A program made the position numbers and the translations under genes. Of a stretch of 64,000 nucleotides of DNA, positions 21,295 to 32,868 are shown in pieces. The DNA is taken from contig CP136062.1 of assembly GCA_032622095.1 (NCBI GenBank), positions 132,573,282 through 132,637,281 of the forward strand. The letters run 5' to 3'. Numbering within the stretch: position 1 is the first letter of the stretch; each line of letters opens with the position of its first letter. Source of the stretch: Siphonodentalium dalli (taxonomy: Eukaryota; Mollusca; Scaphopoda; Gadilida; Siphonodentaliidae). The notes under the pieces were generated by a model. The model was given only the letters and a program-made list of their open reading frames with translations. It did not search any database and had not been told where the DNA came from.

Positions 21295-21788
21295 TGAGCA
21301 TACAAAACTATATATCCATAAAGTGCTGCACGGTATAATATCTATACTGTAGAAGATTTAAAAATAAGAATAATATAAAGTTGATATTTTGAAAATAAAT
21401 AAGGAAAAAGCTATATAAATATAAGAAATGAATGTAGTTTGCATGTGTTTTATTGAATGATAATGCGCTGTGATCGTTGAAGCACATTTAATGTAAACCA
21501 CATCGCAGTACACACAATGTCCTCAATGGTCTGAAGTCTGAAGGTGCAATAGTCCGAGTGTTCAATGTTCCAAGGGTCCATTAGTGTGGGGCATGGTGAC
21601 AGGGGATTTTAAGGGTGTTACCCATAACTTTGCTCAAATTTCCAACAGTTTTGTTGATAGAACTCCTTTTGCTGTAGTCACCTGAACACCACTCCAAATG
21701 AATATTAATAGATGATCCCAATGTATACTTTTATAAAACTGAATGAGAGAATGCATGAATAAGATGACAATTAAACCATGACAATGGC
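21295..21788. other. Unassigned sequence with a family D fragment
   Basis: 21677-21755 carries the inverse family D landmarks CCTGAACACCACTCCAAATG and CAATGTATACTTTTATA. The rest is unassigned. Confidence 0.5.
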
Positions 21789-22210
21789 ACCATCTGCAAA
21801 TAGTGTGTGTCGTTTGCAGAATAAGGTCCCCAGAGGGTGAATTTAGTGTCGCTATACCACATGGTCACCAAATTCATGGAAAGCTCATTCTGCTTAACCC
21901 TCAACTGCTATGGAGACCTAGTATCAGATTGAATTTTACCAATTCAAGATGGTGATGTTCACCCATTTGTCGCCTCAATTATGCATATTATCTTCTGCAA
22001 ATTAGGGGATACTGAAACTTCCAAAGGAAAAAGTCACTAAAAACAATGTTAATTTGAGACTATAGATACTTTCCAGAAGATGAGGCCTAAGCAGAATGAG
22101 GTCCCCTGAGGGTGAATTTGTTGATGCTAGCCCGCTGTGTGGGATAGTATCACTAAATTCACCCTCTGGAGACCTCATTCTGCAAATGAAAGACACTATT
22201 TGCAGGCTTG
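21789..22210. mobile_element. Family G hAT-like MITE, copy 3
   Basis: Arms starting ACCATCTGCAAATAGTGTG and ending CACTATTTGCAGGCTTG, each with an inner GAATTTAGTG...GGTCACCAAATTC-type hairpin. The flanks ACAATGGC and AGAATGGC match at 7 of 8 bases, a decayed 8-bp target duplication. Confidence 0.85.
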
Positions 22211-22486
22211 AGAATGGCACTGCCAGGGTCCGTGGCGAGGTCACTTTCTTCTGCATCAGCAATTAGACAAAGTGTTCCTTTTACAGGGCCAAGTGCAGAG
22301 ACACCATGCAAACCTTGTCAGTGCAACAAAATTAGTCAAGACAAATATCACCTAACATAATAGCAAAACAGATTGTTTAAATTTCAAATTTGAGTGCCAA
22401 ATGGATGCATTTAATAACAGGGAACTCCGAACTGAGTCATTGTGGAAACATGGGTGCAGTCTGTTCATTCAGTCTGTTACATGATT
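22211..22486. other. Unassigned sequence
   Basis: Short spacer, nothing recognised. Confidence 0.4.
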
Positions 22487-22498
22487 TTAACCCTTACT

Positions 22499-23196
22499 TT
22501 AACCCTTTCAGTGCCAAGTCCGATTTTTGTATCAACCCATATTTCCTTGATCATTTTTCAAATTTATTGATTATAATAATGTGATACATTGATGAAAAGA
22601 GCTCTCATAATACTCTTATTTATGTGGGCAGTAGCCTCTATACGGGCGCCTGTGGCGCATAAGATACTATGGGTGGCGGGATGGGGGGTGGCTGGGCTCT
22701 CATAATACTCTTATTTATGTGGGCAGTAGCCTCTATACAGGCGCCTGTGGCGCATAAGATACTATGGGTGGCGGGATGGGGGGTGGGTGGGCTCTCATAA
22801 TACTCTTATTTATGTGGGCAGTAGCCTCTATATGGGCGCCTGTTGCGCATAAGATACTATGGGTGGCGGGATGGGGGGTGGGTGGGCTCTCAAAATACTC
22901 TTATTTATATGGGCAGTAGCCTCTATATGGGCGCCTGTGGCGCATAAGATACTATGGGTGGCGGGATGGGGGGGGGTGGGCTCTCATAATACTCTTATTT
23001 ATGTGGGCAGTAGCTTCTATACGGGCGCCTGTGGCGCATAAGAGACTATGGGTGGCGGGATGGGGGGTGGCCGGGCTCTCATAATACTCTTATTTATGTG
23101 GGCAGTAGCCTCTATACGGGCGCCTGTGGCGCATAAGATACTATGGGTGGCGGGATGGGGGGTGGCTGGGCTCTCATAATACTCTGAAAGGGTTAA
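22499..23196. mobile_element. Family C piggyBac-like MITE carrying a minisatellite
   Basis: TTAA-CCCTTTCAGTGCCAAG at the left and TCTGAAAGGG-TTAA at the right. The first 100 bp match the compact copies at 41191 and 57045 up to GAAAAGAGCTCT. The expected right arm is replaced by a 95-bp tandem array. Confidence 0.9.
22601..23187. repeat. 95-bp G-rich minisatellite
   Basis: Unit starts at 22601, 22696, 22791, 22886, 22980, 23075 and 23170, so six full units and a partial one. Each has GTGGGCAGTAGCCTCTATA, GGGCGCCTGTGGCGC and a G-rich block with four or more G3 runs. 95 is not a multiple of three and frames shift between units, so it is not a protein repeat. Confidence 0.95.
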
Positions 23197-23433
23197 TAAA
23201 TACTCATTGATGAGTAGTTCCCTTAGCAAATGTTCAGATAATAATTCTACAAATGACCTTATATCTGAATATTTCCCACCGACGGATATCAATCATTCTG
23301 CTCTTGTATTATCTGTTTTTCTGCCTGTCGTCAGCTCTTATGACATGAACACACCTCCAAATGAATAAAAGACTGTTCCAATGTATACTTTTATAACTGA
23401 TGGGAGAATCCATTTAGTAAAGAAAGGGCTTAA

Positions 23434-24379
23434 ATTCTGGTAGAAATAATGTCTGCATTGTAAAAAAGACACTGTCTAAAACATGTGAACAAACTTCTAA
23501 CTTGGACTGATGATTGCAGAAACTGAGTTTTTATTAAGAATCTTATAAATATTAACAAAGGGAATTGACTACAGTATTATATCTCTAGAATTCAAGACTA
23601 CCCACTACGACTACCTACTACTATTGCTGTTATCTACATCTTCCGTGCTTTCCCATCTCTTCCACCAATCCCTCTCGATCTCTCTTTCTTGTTCTCACTC
23701 TCCCTCTGGACACTCCCTGATATTCATACATTTCCAGTTCTTCCCTCCATACCACCCACTTTCCACTTAATGGAGAGGGTGCGAAACAAAAATGGGACCA
23801 AACTTAATATAAGGCCTTGGGCTTGTTCTCTCTATAGTTACTTTATTTTACAACATATGCATACACTCAAGAGGAAAGACGGGTGGGGGGTCAAAACTTT
23901 TAGAATGGCTCTTTTCCCCCAATGTAAAGAAGAGGTTGCACCACCTGGCACCACAGGGACTGACATACCCCACTGTGATAAACTGAAAATGGGCAGAGCT
24001 GATTCAACATTTTAAAGCAAATAACAGGGAAAATGTGAAGAGCGCCAGTTGACATTTAATTGAAAGCCCTTGTGATATAACCCATGGATGAGATATCTGC
24101 GCAGATGGACAGAAAACCATAATTTTGAGCTAAACAAAGAAGGATAACTCTAGTATGGAAACCACGACGGTCATAGGCCCCTCTATTCAGATGCCTGCTG
24201 ATTTCATTTAGATACAACAACCCATGGCTAAGATATTTGCTCAGATGGACGAACAGCTAGACAGACAGACAGAAACCTGAAGGCCAGTATACCCCCAATC
24301 TTTGAATGGGCGTATAATAATTATTATGCATTAATTTGTGCAGGCATCAGTAGAGGGCAAGGGGGCTAGAGCCCATGTA
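23434..24379. other. Unassigned sequence with minor repeats
   Basis: 23640-23765 is a pyrimidine-rich tract. 23871-23930 resembles the inverse of 38715-38780 (AGAATGGC and ACTTTT landmarks). 24118-24320 resembles the end of family J (GATGGACGAACAGC, AGTATACCCCC...GGCGTATAA). The 108-codon plus frame at 23689-24015 shows no known domain. Confidence 0.45.
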
Positions 24380-24591
24380 CAGTAATGCTTGAAGTATATG
24401 ACCCTTTAACCACAGCAGAATTATGGAAAATATTAAGGAATTTAGTCGGAAATATGGTTGTTGCCATTCATCGGAAAGCTCTCACTGAGAGCTTTCCGAT
24501 GAATGGCAGCAAGCCATATTTCCGACTAAATCCTGAAATAATTCCCATATTTCTGCTGTGGTTTAGGGGTCGATTATTTAGGACATTACTG
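24380..24591. mobile_element. Family B TA-flanked palindromic MITE, copy 4
   Basis: TA-CAGTAATGCTTGAAG to GGACATTACTG-TA. Arms of about 105 bp meet at AAGCTCTCACTGAGAGCTTT. Confidence 0.9.
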
Positions 24592-25058
24592 TATGACCCC
24601 TAATCAGCCTACAAGCTCCCATGCATCATAATGCCAGCAACAGCCAACAGTAGCCCCAGAAGAGAGAGGGTCAATAAGCAGAGCATATAAATGTTTATAC
24701 AAAAAAATCTCAATCTCAGTAAAAAATAATTAGTTTCAAAGCAATTTAATCCAGGAAAATCACCCCAGTTCTCCAGTCCTCGATTTGTTCTTTATCAAAG
24801 TTTACTTAACTAAGCTATTAGACAGAGAATATAAATTGTGAATAAGGGCGATTTATCAGAACACATGGTGATGGTGAATAAACAGACTTTGATAGCATGA
24901 ATCCTTTATTTTATCCTAATGGAACTGAACATTATGATATTAGCAGGTAATTATAACTTAAAACTTAACCATTCTTTTCTTAGCCTGCTTCGGGTGTTTT
25001 CTTATAGTAACTTAGATCTGGTGCGTGCATTTGTGGTTAAAAGATGGGACTATTCTTC
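24592..25058. other. Unassigned sequence
   Basis: Nothing recognised. Confidence 0.4.
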
Positions 25059-25300
25059 TTAACACTTTCTTTACTGAATGGACTCTTCCTATTCAGTTAT
25101 AAACGTATATATGGGAATGGTCTATTGTTTATCTGGAGGGATGTTCAATAAATATAAGCAGACGGCAGACAGGAGAAAAAAAGATAATACAAGTGCAGAA
25201 GGATTCTCAATCATTGGTGGACCTTAGTTGAACGTATTATCTGAACCATGATAGGGAACTAATCATCAATGAGAATTTTATATAGTGCAGAAAGGGTTTG
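25059..25300. mobile_element. Family D piggyBac-like MITE, copy 3
   Basis: TTAA-CACTTTCTTTACTGAATGG, AATATAAGCAGACGGCAGAC, and CAATCATTGGTGGACC, ending GCAGAAAGGG without a clean TTAA. Confidence 0.8.
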
Positions 25301-25368
25301 AGGCAAAAAGTTATTTGGATGTTGTTTTAGATCAATATACATTGTTGAGCAGCGAAAGAAGTGACAAT

Positions 25369-25790
25369 TTAACCCTTTCTATACTGAATGGATTCTCCCA
25401 TCAATTATAAAAATATACATTGGACTGCTCTAGTATTCATTTGAAGGGGTGTTAATGTAATAAAAGCAGATGACAGACAGACGAAAATACAATACAAGTG
25501 CAGATGGATTTCTATTAATTGGTGGGAAATGTTAATGCAATAAGTTAATAAGTTAAACAAACGACATATGGTCGTTGTTGAACTTATTATGTGAACATTT
25601 TCTGAAGGAACTCCCAGTCAATGAGTATTTAGTAACGATAGCGTCTATTATTCACCTGGTGAGGTTTTCAGAGAAAATAAGCAGAGGAGAGATAAGAGAA
25701 GTACAGAAGGAGTCCTATTTATCACTACAAACCAATTAATGGGAATTAAATAACTACTCATCAGTAATCATTCAGATATCAAAGGGTTAA
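25369..25790. mobile_element. Family D piggyBac-like MITE, long copy
   Basis: TTAA-CCCTTTCTATACTGAATGG to ATATCAAAGGG-TTAA. At 422 bp it is the fullest D copy here. The second half repeats first-half motifs (TCTATTATTCACCTGGTG, AATAAGCAGAGG), so D may be an internally duplicated element. Confidence 0.85.
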
Positions 25791-25935
25791 TATTGATATC
25801 CATAAAACAAAATTGGAAAGCTTTTATAAGAAAATTTTAGTTCTTTTCCAGAACTTAATCAAGTTGCCCAACTGTAGCGATAAAAGGGCTATGATTCTGT
25901 TTGAAATGTGCTGGAGGCCATTATTTTAGAACTAC

Positions 25936-26045
25936 CAGTAATGCTCTAAGTAATCGACTTCTTAACCACAGCAGAATTATGGGTAACTTTTCAGGATTTA
26001 GTCGGAAATGTGGCTTGTTGCCATTCATCGGAAAGCTCTCAGGGA
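25936..26045. mobile_element. Family B MITE, left arm only
   Basis: CAGTAATGCTCTAAGTAATC through GGAAAGCTCTCAGGGAG. The right arm is absent and an unrelated segment of about 115 bp with a C run follows. Confidence 0.85.
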
Positions 26046-26162
26046 GAAGGGTGGTATGCAGGGGCACTTGGCCCATGGGAGAGCAGTGGCCCCCGAACAG
26101 TGCCCACCTGATTGGTTTGCCCCCCCCCCCCCCTTGGCCTTTGATGCTAGTCCAACTACAAT

Positions 26163-26371
26163 AAGGCCCTAAATAATTGACTCCTTAACCACAGCAGAAA
26201 TATGTGTAATTTTTCAGGATTTAGTCGGAACTATGGCTAATTGCCATTCATTGGAAAGCTCTCAGTGAGAGCTTTCCGATGAATGGCAACAAGCCATATT
26301 TCCGATTAAATCCTGAAAAGTTACCCATAATTCTGCTGTGGTTAAGAAGTCGATTACTTAGAGGATTACTG
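26163..26371. mobile_element. Family B palindromic MITE, copy 6
   Basis: The left end lacks CAGTAAT and starts at AAGGCCCTAAATAATTGAC. The full palindrome ends GAGGATTACTG-TA. Confidence 0.85.
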
Positions 26372-27308
26372 TACCATGTGTCAGTATTTTGAATTTGCCA
26401 CTGATGTCTCAAAATTGGTCAATTAGACAAACATAACTAGTAATCATCAAAACAAAAATAGTGAATATTGAATACTGAATTTGTTCTATAAATTATTATA
26501 TAGACCTCTGAAGGGAAAGGTGGTACTGGTACCTTATATAAAAGTTTGGAATTAATAACTAAAACCTATGAAAATAGGTTTATGAAATCAAAACTTGATT
26601 GCACTAAACTCCTGTGAAACTCATTTGTCAAATACGAATGTTAGATCATCAAGAAATAAGCCAAAGATCTTACAATTCTGCCTCGCCTTTTTGCACGAAA
26701 TTCTATCAGAATATCATTAATGAACATAATACTACTGAGGCTGTGGCGCGCCGCCAATTTTGATTCGGAATTATTCGCCGTTTGTTTTTTTAACACAAAT
26801 GCGCAGTGAGACAGAGGTAACCAATCCACTAATTACGATTTGTATACCGATGGAAATCTCTTGCGCCACAGACGCGCACAGTAGGGAAATAAATATCAAT
26901 CCCCCTTACAGATCATCCATTAACTGAGGGAAAATTCCACTATATTAATATCGCAAGCTTATCAAGTGATCAGTGCATCGTGAGCTCTGTGCCGCTTGAT
27001 TATTTTCTTTCCATCCCAATGTTCTTTCGCTCTAATTAAAACTGAGGGAAACTCAAATTTCATTCCGCGATTAACCAGAGTTATTGATGGAGGTTGCGTA
27101 TTATATAGCGTTGCGCAGCTGAAATAATTATGTGTTTTAATTTTTCTGATTGTTCCGCAGAATATTTATGGCCCTGGAGCTCTGTCTTGTATTCCCTGAT
27201 CACAGAGATAAGCTATAACTCCCGATAATGGCCCATAGTTACAGCCGATATGTATATCACAATCCGCATCTCCTGATGCCAAGAAATATGCTTTAGTTTG
27301 CAATATGA
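26372..27308. other. Unassigned single-copy-looking sequence
   Basis: 26690-27130 is compositionally richer than the flanks and includes AATGCGCAGTGAG and AACTGAGGGAAA twice (near 26915 and 27038). No coding signature in any frame. Confidence 0.4.
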
Positions 27309-27684
27309 CCAAGTGTGAATTTAGTTTGTCTGACATTTGCAGAATGAGGTCCCAAGAGAGTGAATTTAGTGATGCTATCCTGAACCGTGGGCTAGCATCA
27401 CCAAATTCACCCTCTGGGGACCTCATTCTGCTTAGGTCTCATCTTCTGGGAAGTATCAAGAGTCTCAAAATTAACATTGTTTTTAGTTACTTTTTTCCTG
27501 CTGTTGAGTTTCTATATCCCCTAATTTGCAGATGATAAAATGCATAATCGAGGTGACTAATGGGTGAACATCACTAACTTCAACTGGGAAACTTCAATCT
27601 GATCCTAGTTCTCCCATAGAAGTTGAGGCCTAAGCAGAATGAGGACCTCATTCTGCAAATGTCAGACACATAAATTCAGGCTTG
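27309..27684. mobile_element. Family G hAT-like MITE, copy 4
   Basis: CAAGTGTGAATTTAGTTTG to AAATTCAGGCTTG. The left inner hairpin is complete. The right one is collapsed to GAATGAGGACCTCATTC. Confidence 0.85.
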
Positions 27685-27838
27685 GTTTGCATCAGGACCG
27701 AGTCAGGATCATGGTTGAGGATTCTCGACAGGGGTGGTGGAAGCAAGCAAGGACAAGGGGGAACAATTCCAGAAAAAAGGCACTTTTTTGTGAGAATTAA
27801 GTATGAAAGAACAAAAATTTTGCCAATTGAACAGCATT

Positions 27839-28097
27839 TTAACACTTTCATGACAGGAGCTGAGCTGGTGCAGCATTAAAGATCCTGTGCCAGTGCATTC
27901 TCTTATATATTCGTGTCCCACATATGGAGCTTCGCATAAGAGAATGCACTGGCTTACAAGGTCAAGTTAAATATTGTTAGTCCAATGTAGTCTCTTATAT
28001 ATGTGATGCTCTCTATGGGAGACTATCATTTATAAGAGAATGCATTGCCACAGGATTTTCGCAAAATTTCAGGAAGCTCCAGCCATGAAAGGGTTAA
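27839..28097. mobile_element. Family A piggyBac-like MITE, copy 7 (reverse orientation)
   Basis: TTAA-CACTTTCATGACAGGAGC to CCAGCCATGAAAGGG-TTAA, with both hairpins somewhat degraded. Confidence 0.9.
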
Positions 28098-29227
28098 ACA
28101 GCATTTTAAGGATCAATTTAAACTAGTAGAATGGTTGTTTTTCTTCTCGGAACAATCCTAAGTTTTCTGATATAGTGATATCAGAATATTCCTTGCCATT
28201 CTTTGAAGAATCAAAAGGAACCATATGCAAGAGGTGTAGCTTCCCACCTCTGCATCCCCCAGAAAACATTGTCACCCCTGCTAGCTTTGAACTGTGTCAA
28301 ATTGCCCAACTGTAAAGCAATTATGCAGTGAGCGATAAGGGGAGGGAGCATGTAAGAAACAATAGCAAAATTTGATAATCAAATTTTTTTTTAAGTTTGA
28401 AATTCCACATCCAAAATACTTTCAAAAATTTGAAACTTTCCAAATTTTACTCCACATATTGAATATTGGAGACAGACTCTATTGTTTTTTATACCAAAAG
28501 CTGATTTTTTGTTTAAAACAATAAGAAAAATTCCAGGTTTTGGATGTAATAGGGATTTTGCCATGTTGCTGGGTGTAGAGGATGCAATAGAAATTGAGAT
28601 AAAGTTGCCCCCCTCCCCCATAGCTATGTTCGCTGAAGTTTTGGATGCAACCAATGATATATATATCACTAAGCATGGCTGTCTAATCTTATACTATAAA
28701 CAGACAAATAAAAGATGCCTTCCTATGGTTCATTAGCATATAAGATATACTTCATCAGTCCTGCCTCCTCCCATGACCATTAGCTCAGACAATCAGACGG
28801 CAATTTACATTTATCATAATTTTTCCAGCGGAATTACGCGTTTCAAGCTTAATTATGCATGATCTGCTGAGTATACATCCCAGGAGTTCCACATGACGTC
28901 TTCGTAATGCCGTTACTGATAATTACAAAAGCTCCCTTAAAACAAAGTCATCCAAAATGTCTAATTACGTCTCGACTACAAATGATATAAAAATGGATCC
29001 TCTGCCACCATGTTGAGTGTGACCTTAGCTGACCTTCGGGACATTTACCATTAGTGGAGGCAGACTCTAGTTGCCGTATAAACGTGATGAATGTCAGCTA
29101 ATTTTGTAAGCAATTAGACGGCATATGAGATTTCATCAAACCTCTGTGACGAGGTTCAAATTGGACATAACCCTGCACAACATAATTAAGCCTTGCGTCC
29201 ATCCAATGTCTACAGGCTAGCAACCAG
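28098..29227. other. Unassigned sequence, possible regulatory block
   Basis: No repeat recognised. 28750-29227 has several homeodomain-like cores (TTAATTATGC, GATAATTAC, CTAATTACG, GCAATTAG, CATAATTAAG) and a single-copy look. Short frames at 28391-28736 lack domain signatures. Confidence 0.4.
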
Positions 29228-29646
29228 CTCAGCAGTAGATGTCCATAAGTGCGCAATTAAGAGAAATGACAATCTAAGCACACTCTTGTAGCTATGAGAG
29301 GCCTGTAAATTAGGCTTGTTATCATTCTAGGATTGTTATAATTGTGTTTGATTATGATTGGGCAAAATAACCGTCCAAATTTGATGATGGCCTTCCTGTT
29401 CCACTGTTCATATGTCTATCGTGTTAAACAGCAAGTAAAGTCTCAACGCAACAAATTAAACATCATGCTTGATGTCCGATGATGACCAAATAAAGTGAAA
29501 GTGAACTGTACTAAAATTGGTTTATTTGGATATATCATTGTTTCAACCAAGAGACCATGTTGTGGCATCAGTTTTATAGGTGGAGGAAAGACCACACAGA
29601 GGTTAAAGACATATTGTGGACTTGTCTCATTGAATAAAAACAATTA
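29228..29646 (+). repeat. 419-bp direct duplication, copy 1
   Basis: Runs from CTCAGCAGTAGATGTCCATA to ATAAAAACAATTA and aligns without length change to 29928-30346 with only scattered substitutions (about 97% identical by eye). Confidence 0.95.
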
Positions 29647-29927
29647 CTAGTAGTTAGTACCCCAAAACTATCCCCATATTGGGCATAAACATTACGGCAA
29701 TGATTGTACCAATAATAGTCGCTGCGTGCAATTCGTTTATAACAATGACGCTGTTTTCTGACAATTTGGATATCCAATTTATGAAACTAACTCGATGTGG
29801 CATGATTATTCATTATTCCATCCGGGAACACCTCAGCAGAGTGTTTCACATCACTTTAATTCTGAGATTTCACTCCACTTCTAGCTTTCGTACACAAGAA
29901 TGCATGTTCACACACCTGTACAATAAT

Positions 29928-30346
29928 CTCAGCAGTAGATGTCCATAAGTGCGCAATTAAGAGAAATGACAATCTAAGCACACTCTTGTAGCTATGAGAG
30001 GCCTGTAAATTAGGCTTGTTATCATTCTAGGATTGTTATAATTGTGTTTGATTATGATTGGGCAAAATAACCGTCCAAATTTGATGATGGCCTTCCTGTT
30101 CCACTGTTCATATGTCGATCGTGTTAAACAGCATGTAAAGTTTCAATACAACAATTTCAGCATCATGCTTCATGTCCGATGATGACCAAATAAAGTGAAA
30201 GTAAACTGTACTAAAATTGGTTTATTTGGATATATCATTGTTTCAACCAAGAGACCATGTTGTGGCATCAGTTTTATAGGTGGAGGAAAGACCACACAGA
30301 GGTTAAAGACATATTGTGGACTTATTTCATTGAATAAAAACAATTA
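29928..30346 (+). repeat. 419-bp direct duplication, copy 2
   Basis: Second copy, 281 bp after the first. Its right boundary coincides with the start of a G fragment. A shorter degraded relative (GGAGGAAGACCACACAGAGG) lies at about 30840-30905. Confidence 0.95.
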
Positions 30347-30441
30347 GTGATGCCAGCCGCCATGCAGGAGAGCATCACTAAATTCACCCTAGGGGACCTC
30401 ATTCTGCAGATGTCAAGACACACTATATCCAGGCTTGAAGC
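30347..30441. mobile_element. Family G fragment, copy 5
   Basis: GTGATGCCAGCC...AGCATCACTAAATTC hairpin, GGGGACCTCATTCTGCAGATG, and end CCAGGCTTG. Right arm only. Confidence 0.8.
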
Positions 30442-30492
30442 TCAACATCATTCATAATGTCCAACAATGACTAAACCCTGAAAGACAAACTA

Positions 30493-30740
30493 CAGTAATG
30501 CCCTAATTAATCGACTTCTTAACCACAGCAGAATTATGCGTAACTTTTCAGGATTTAGTCGGTAATATGGCTTGTTGCCATTCATCGGAAAGCTCTCACC
30601 GAGAGCTTTCCGATGAATGGCAACAAGCCATATTTTATCTTATATATAGGTACTTTTAGTCTTATGATAAATTTTGTGTCAGGGACCTGTTACGCATAAT
30701 TCTGCTGTGGTTAAGGAGTCAGTTAATTAGGGCTTTACTG
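30493..30740. mobile_element. Family B palindromic MITE with insertion, copy 7
   Basis: TA-CAGTAATGCCCTAATTAATC to GGGCTTTACTG-TA. Unrelated AT-rich sequence of about 55 bp (30634-30690) replaces part of the right arm. Confidence 0.85.
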
Positions 30741-31613
30741 TATACTAGTTATGATTTCCTTGGATTTATTGTCATTTCGGTTTACATTATTTATCGTCGT
30801 TTCAACCACTTGAACATATCACAAAGATATTAGTTTATTGTTGGAGGAAGACCACACAGAGGTTAATTTTACTGAGATCACACTCCACTGCCTGTACATG
30901 TAAGCCACCTCAAACCCGTGCCGATACACAAATCAGATTACCTTCCTTTTGAGAGGATCATAAATTCACACTGATATCAGGGGATAAAAGATCTGGGCTT
31001 ATCCGGAATAGATCAAGATTCACTGGATGGCTTGCAACTCTTTAAAATTTTCACCAGAGATTTGGATGGAAATCCCCAATCAGAATTGGCCACCTGACAT
31101 CCACCTTCAAAACAACAACCTTTGTGAAGAGCTAGGGAGGTTCCTAGTAGGATTTTTTAATAAATATGTCACGCAAATGGTTAAATTTAGGACATTTAAT
31201 AGTATATCCTTTACATAGTGGTATCTTGAGTCATATCTATTGCAGTAGTTGGGAAAATTTATGAGAGAATGTGTCTGAGATTTTGGTGGGAGTGGCACAT
31301 GCACACGGATACTCACATCACTGTGCCCTCAACATTGATAGCTACGACTCACTCACAGATACAGGGGAAGTCATTAGGAATGGATTAATATGGAAATTTC
31401 TTTACTGCGCATGATAGAGATTTCATAAAGCTGACAAACTCAATCAAACGAGAAGTGGCCAAGAATATTGAGTTGATTTGCATGGGTGTGAAGACGTCTT
31501 CAAGATCGAGCCCTCGTACACAGAGCAAGTAACAATTATATGTGTGTAATGGTCTTGATGAATGCTAAACAAGATGATTCTGTATTACTTCATAAAATGT
31601 GCAGGGATGTGGA
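30741..31613. other. Unassigned sequence
   Basis: Apart from the degraded third copy of the 419-bp duplication near 30840, nothing recognised. Confidence 0.4.
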
Positions 31614-31735
31614 TTAACCCCTTTCTTTTCTACATGGATTCTCCCATTGATTTATAAAAGTATATATTGGAATGGTCTATTATTCATCTAGAGGGGTCAT
31701 AAGGAAATATGAGCACGACGACAGACAGACAAATT
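31614..31735. mobile_element. Family D fragment
   Basis: TTAA-CCCCTTTCTTTTCTACATGG, TCTATTATTCATCTAGAGGG and GACAGACAGAC. Left end only. Confidence 0.75.
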
Positions 31736-31774
31736 TCTAAAATATGGGGGCAACACTTTTTGAGAAAGACTTAT

Positions 31775-32033
31775 TTAACCCTTCCATGACTGGAGCTTCC
31801 TGAAATTTTGCGAAAACCCTGTGCCAATGCATTCTCTGAAATATGCGTGTCTTCCATAGGGAGCCTTGCATATATAAGAGAATGCATTGGCCTATATTTA
31901 CTGTGACCATGTAAGCCAGTGCATTCTCTTATATATGTGAGGCTCCCTATGGGAGACCCGCATATATAAGAGAATGCACCGGCACAGGATCTTTAATGCT
32001 GCACTAGCTCAGCTTCCATCTTGAAAGTGTTAA
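31775..32033. mobile_element. Family A piggyBac-like MITE, copy 8
   Basis: TTAA-CCCTTCCATGACTGGAGC to CATCTTGAAAGTG-TTAA, both hairpins present, 259 bp. One of the most complete A copies. Confidence 0.9.
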
Positions 32034-32129
32034 AGTGATCATGTTCCAGGGGATAAAAATGGGATCTTGATGCATGTAATACTTTATATTAATTATATAG
32101 GGACTGTATATACTTCGGAAAGAGGAATA

Positions 32130-32188
32130 CACTGGCACAGGGTCTTTAATGTTGCACGAGCGCAGCTCCCACCATGAAAGGGTTAAGG
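32130..32188. mobile_element. Family A right-end fragment
   Basis: CACTGGCACAGGGTC, GTTGCACGAGCGCAGC, CATGAAAGGG-TTAA. Only the terminal portion of about 55 bp. Confidence 0.8.
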
Positions 32189-32868
32189 AAATTTCAATGC
32201 GACAACAGGCAGACATCAGATATACATGTATATAAACTGTATTTCTACAATAACAAGACAGTTTTCTTTTATACATATTTAAAGTTTTTCAACTCTTAAT
32301 CATCTCCCTATTAAACAGTAATTGAATTTTTCCCTATAAATCTTTTGCAAACTAAATTTTACACTGCACAATTTGTCGTATTTATGGTAAAAATAAAGAG
32401 CGTTTTGCAGAGTTGAAAACTGATAAATTTATACCACTTAGGTTAGTGTTTACAAAGAATATAGAGTTCATACATATAAGTAATAAATGAATCTCAATCT
32501 TTCATCCCCAAGACCTGATAAAAGTGAGCAATTACTGGGTTTAACTCGAGGCCTGAGAAGGGGTGGCTCTGGCCCAAGATTTACTGTTGCCAACTATTTT
32601 GCCAAATGAATCTATTTTTGCCCAAATCTCTCAGAGGCAGTCAAATGATATTGAACCAAAATTAAGGGCTTATTAATATGGAAAATTAAATCCTAGTCAT
32701 TGGCAATGGCTAACTATAAGACTTCCCATGTGTTATACCTTATTAATTGTATAAACATCACCACCAGGCTCAATGGCCCTACATTTCTTATATGCAGACA
32801 GTGTAACTAACAGTTGACAGAAGTTAACTTTCCCCAACCTGCTATTACAAACTGTGACATATTATAAG
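32189..32868. other. Unassigned sequence
   Basis: Nothing recognised. Confidence 0.4.

Larger units (their letters stand above)
22487..23433. mobile_element. Family D piggyBac-like MITE split by a C element
   Basis: The left terminus TTAA-CCCTTAC at 22487 and the body from 23197 (TAAATACTCATTGATGAG onward) rejoin when the C element at 22499-23196 is removed. The join matches the copy at 52637-52903 (TTAAACTTTTATTAAATACTC). The right end is AAAGAAAGGGC-TTAA at 23430-23433. Confidence 0.85.

Noticed and set aside
22859-23041. Glycine/alanine-rich plus frame
   Set aside because: Product of the 95-bp minisatellite, whose unit length is not a multiple of three.
23689-24015. 108-codon plus frame
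   Set aside because: Starts in a pyrimidine-rich tract and continues into a minor dispersed repeat. No domain signature.
29679-29948. 89-codon plus frame between the 419-bp duplicates
   Set aside because: Hydrophobic but without signature, and it runs into the duplicated non-coding segment.
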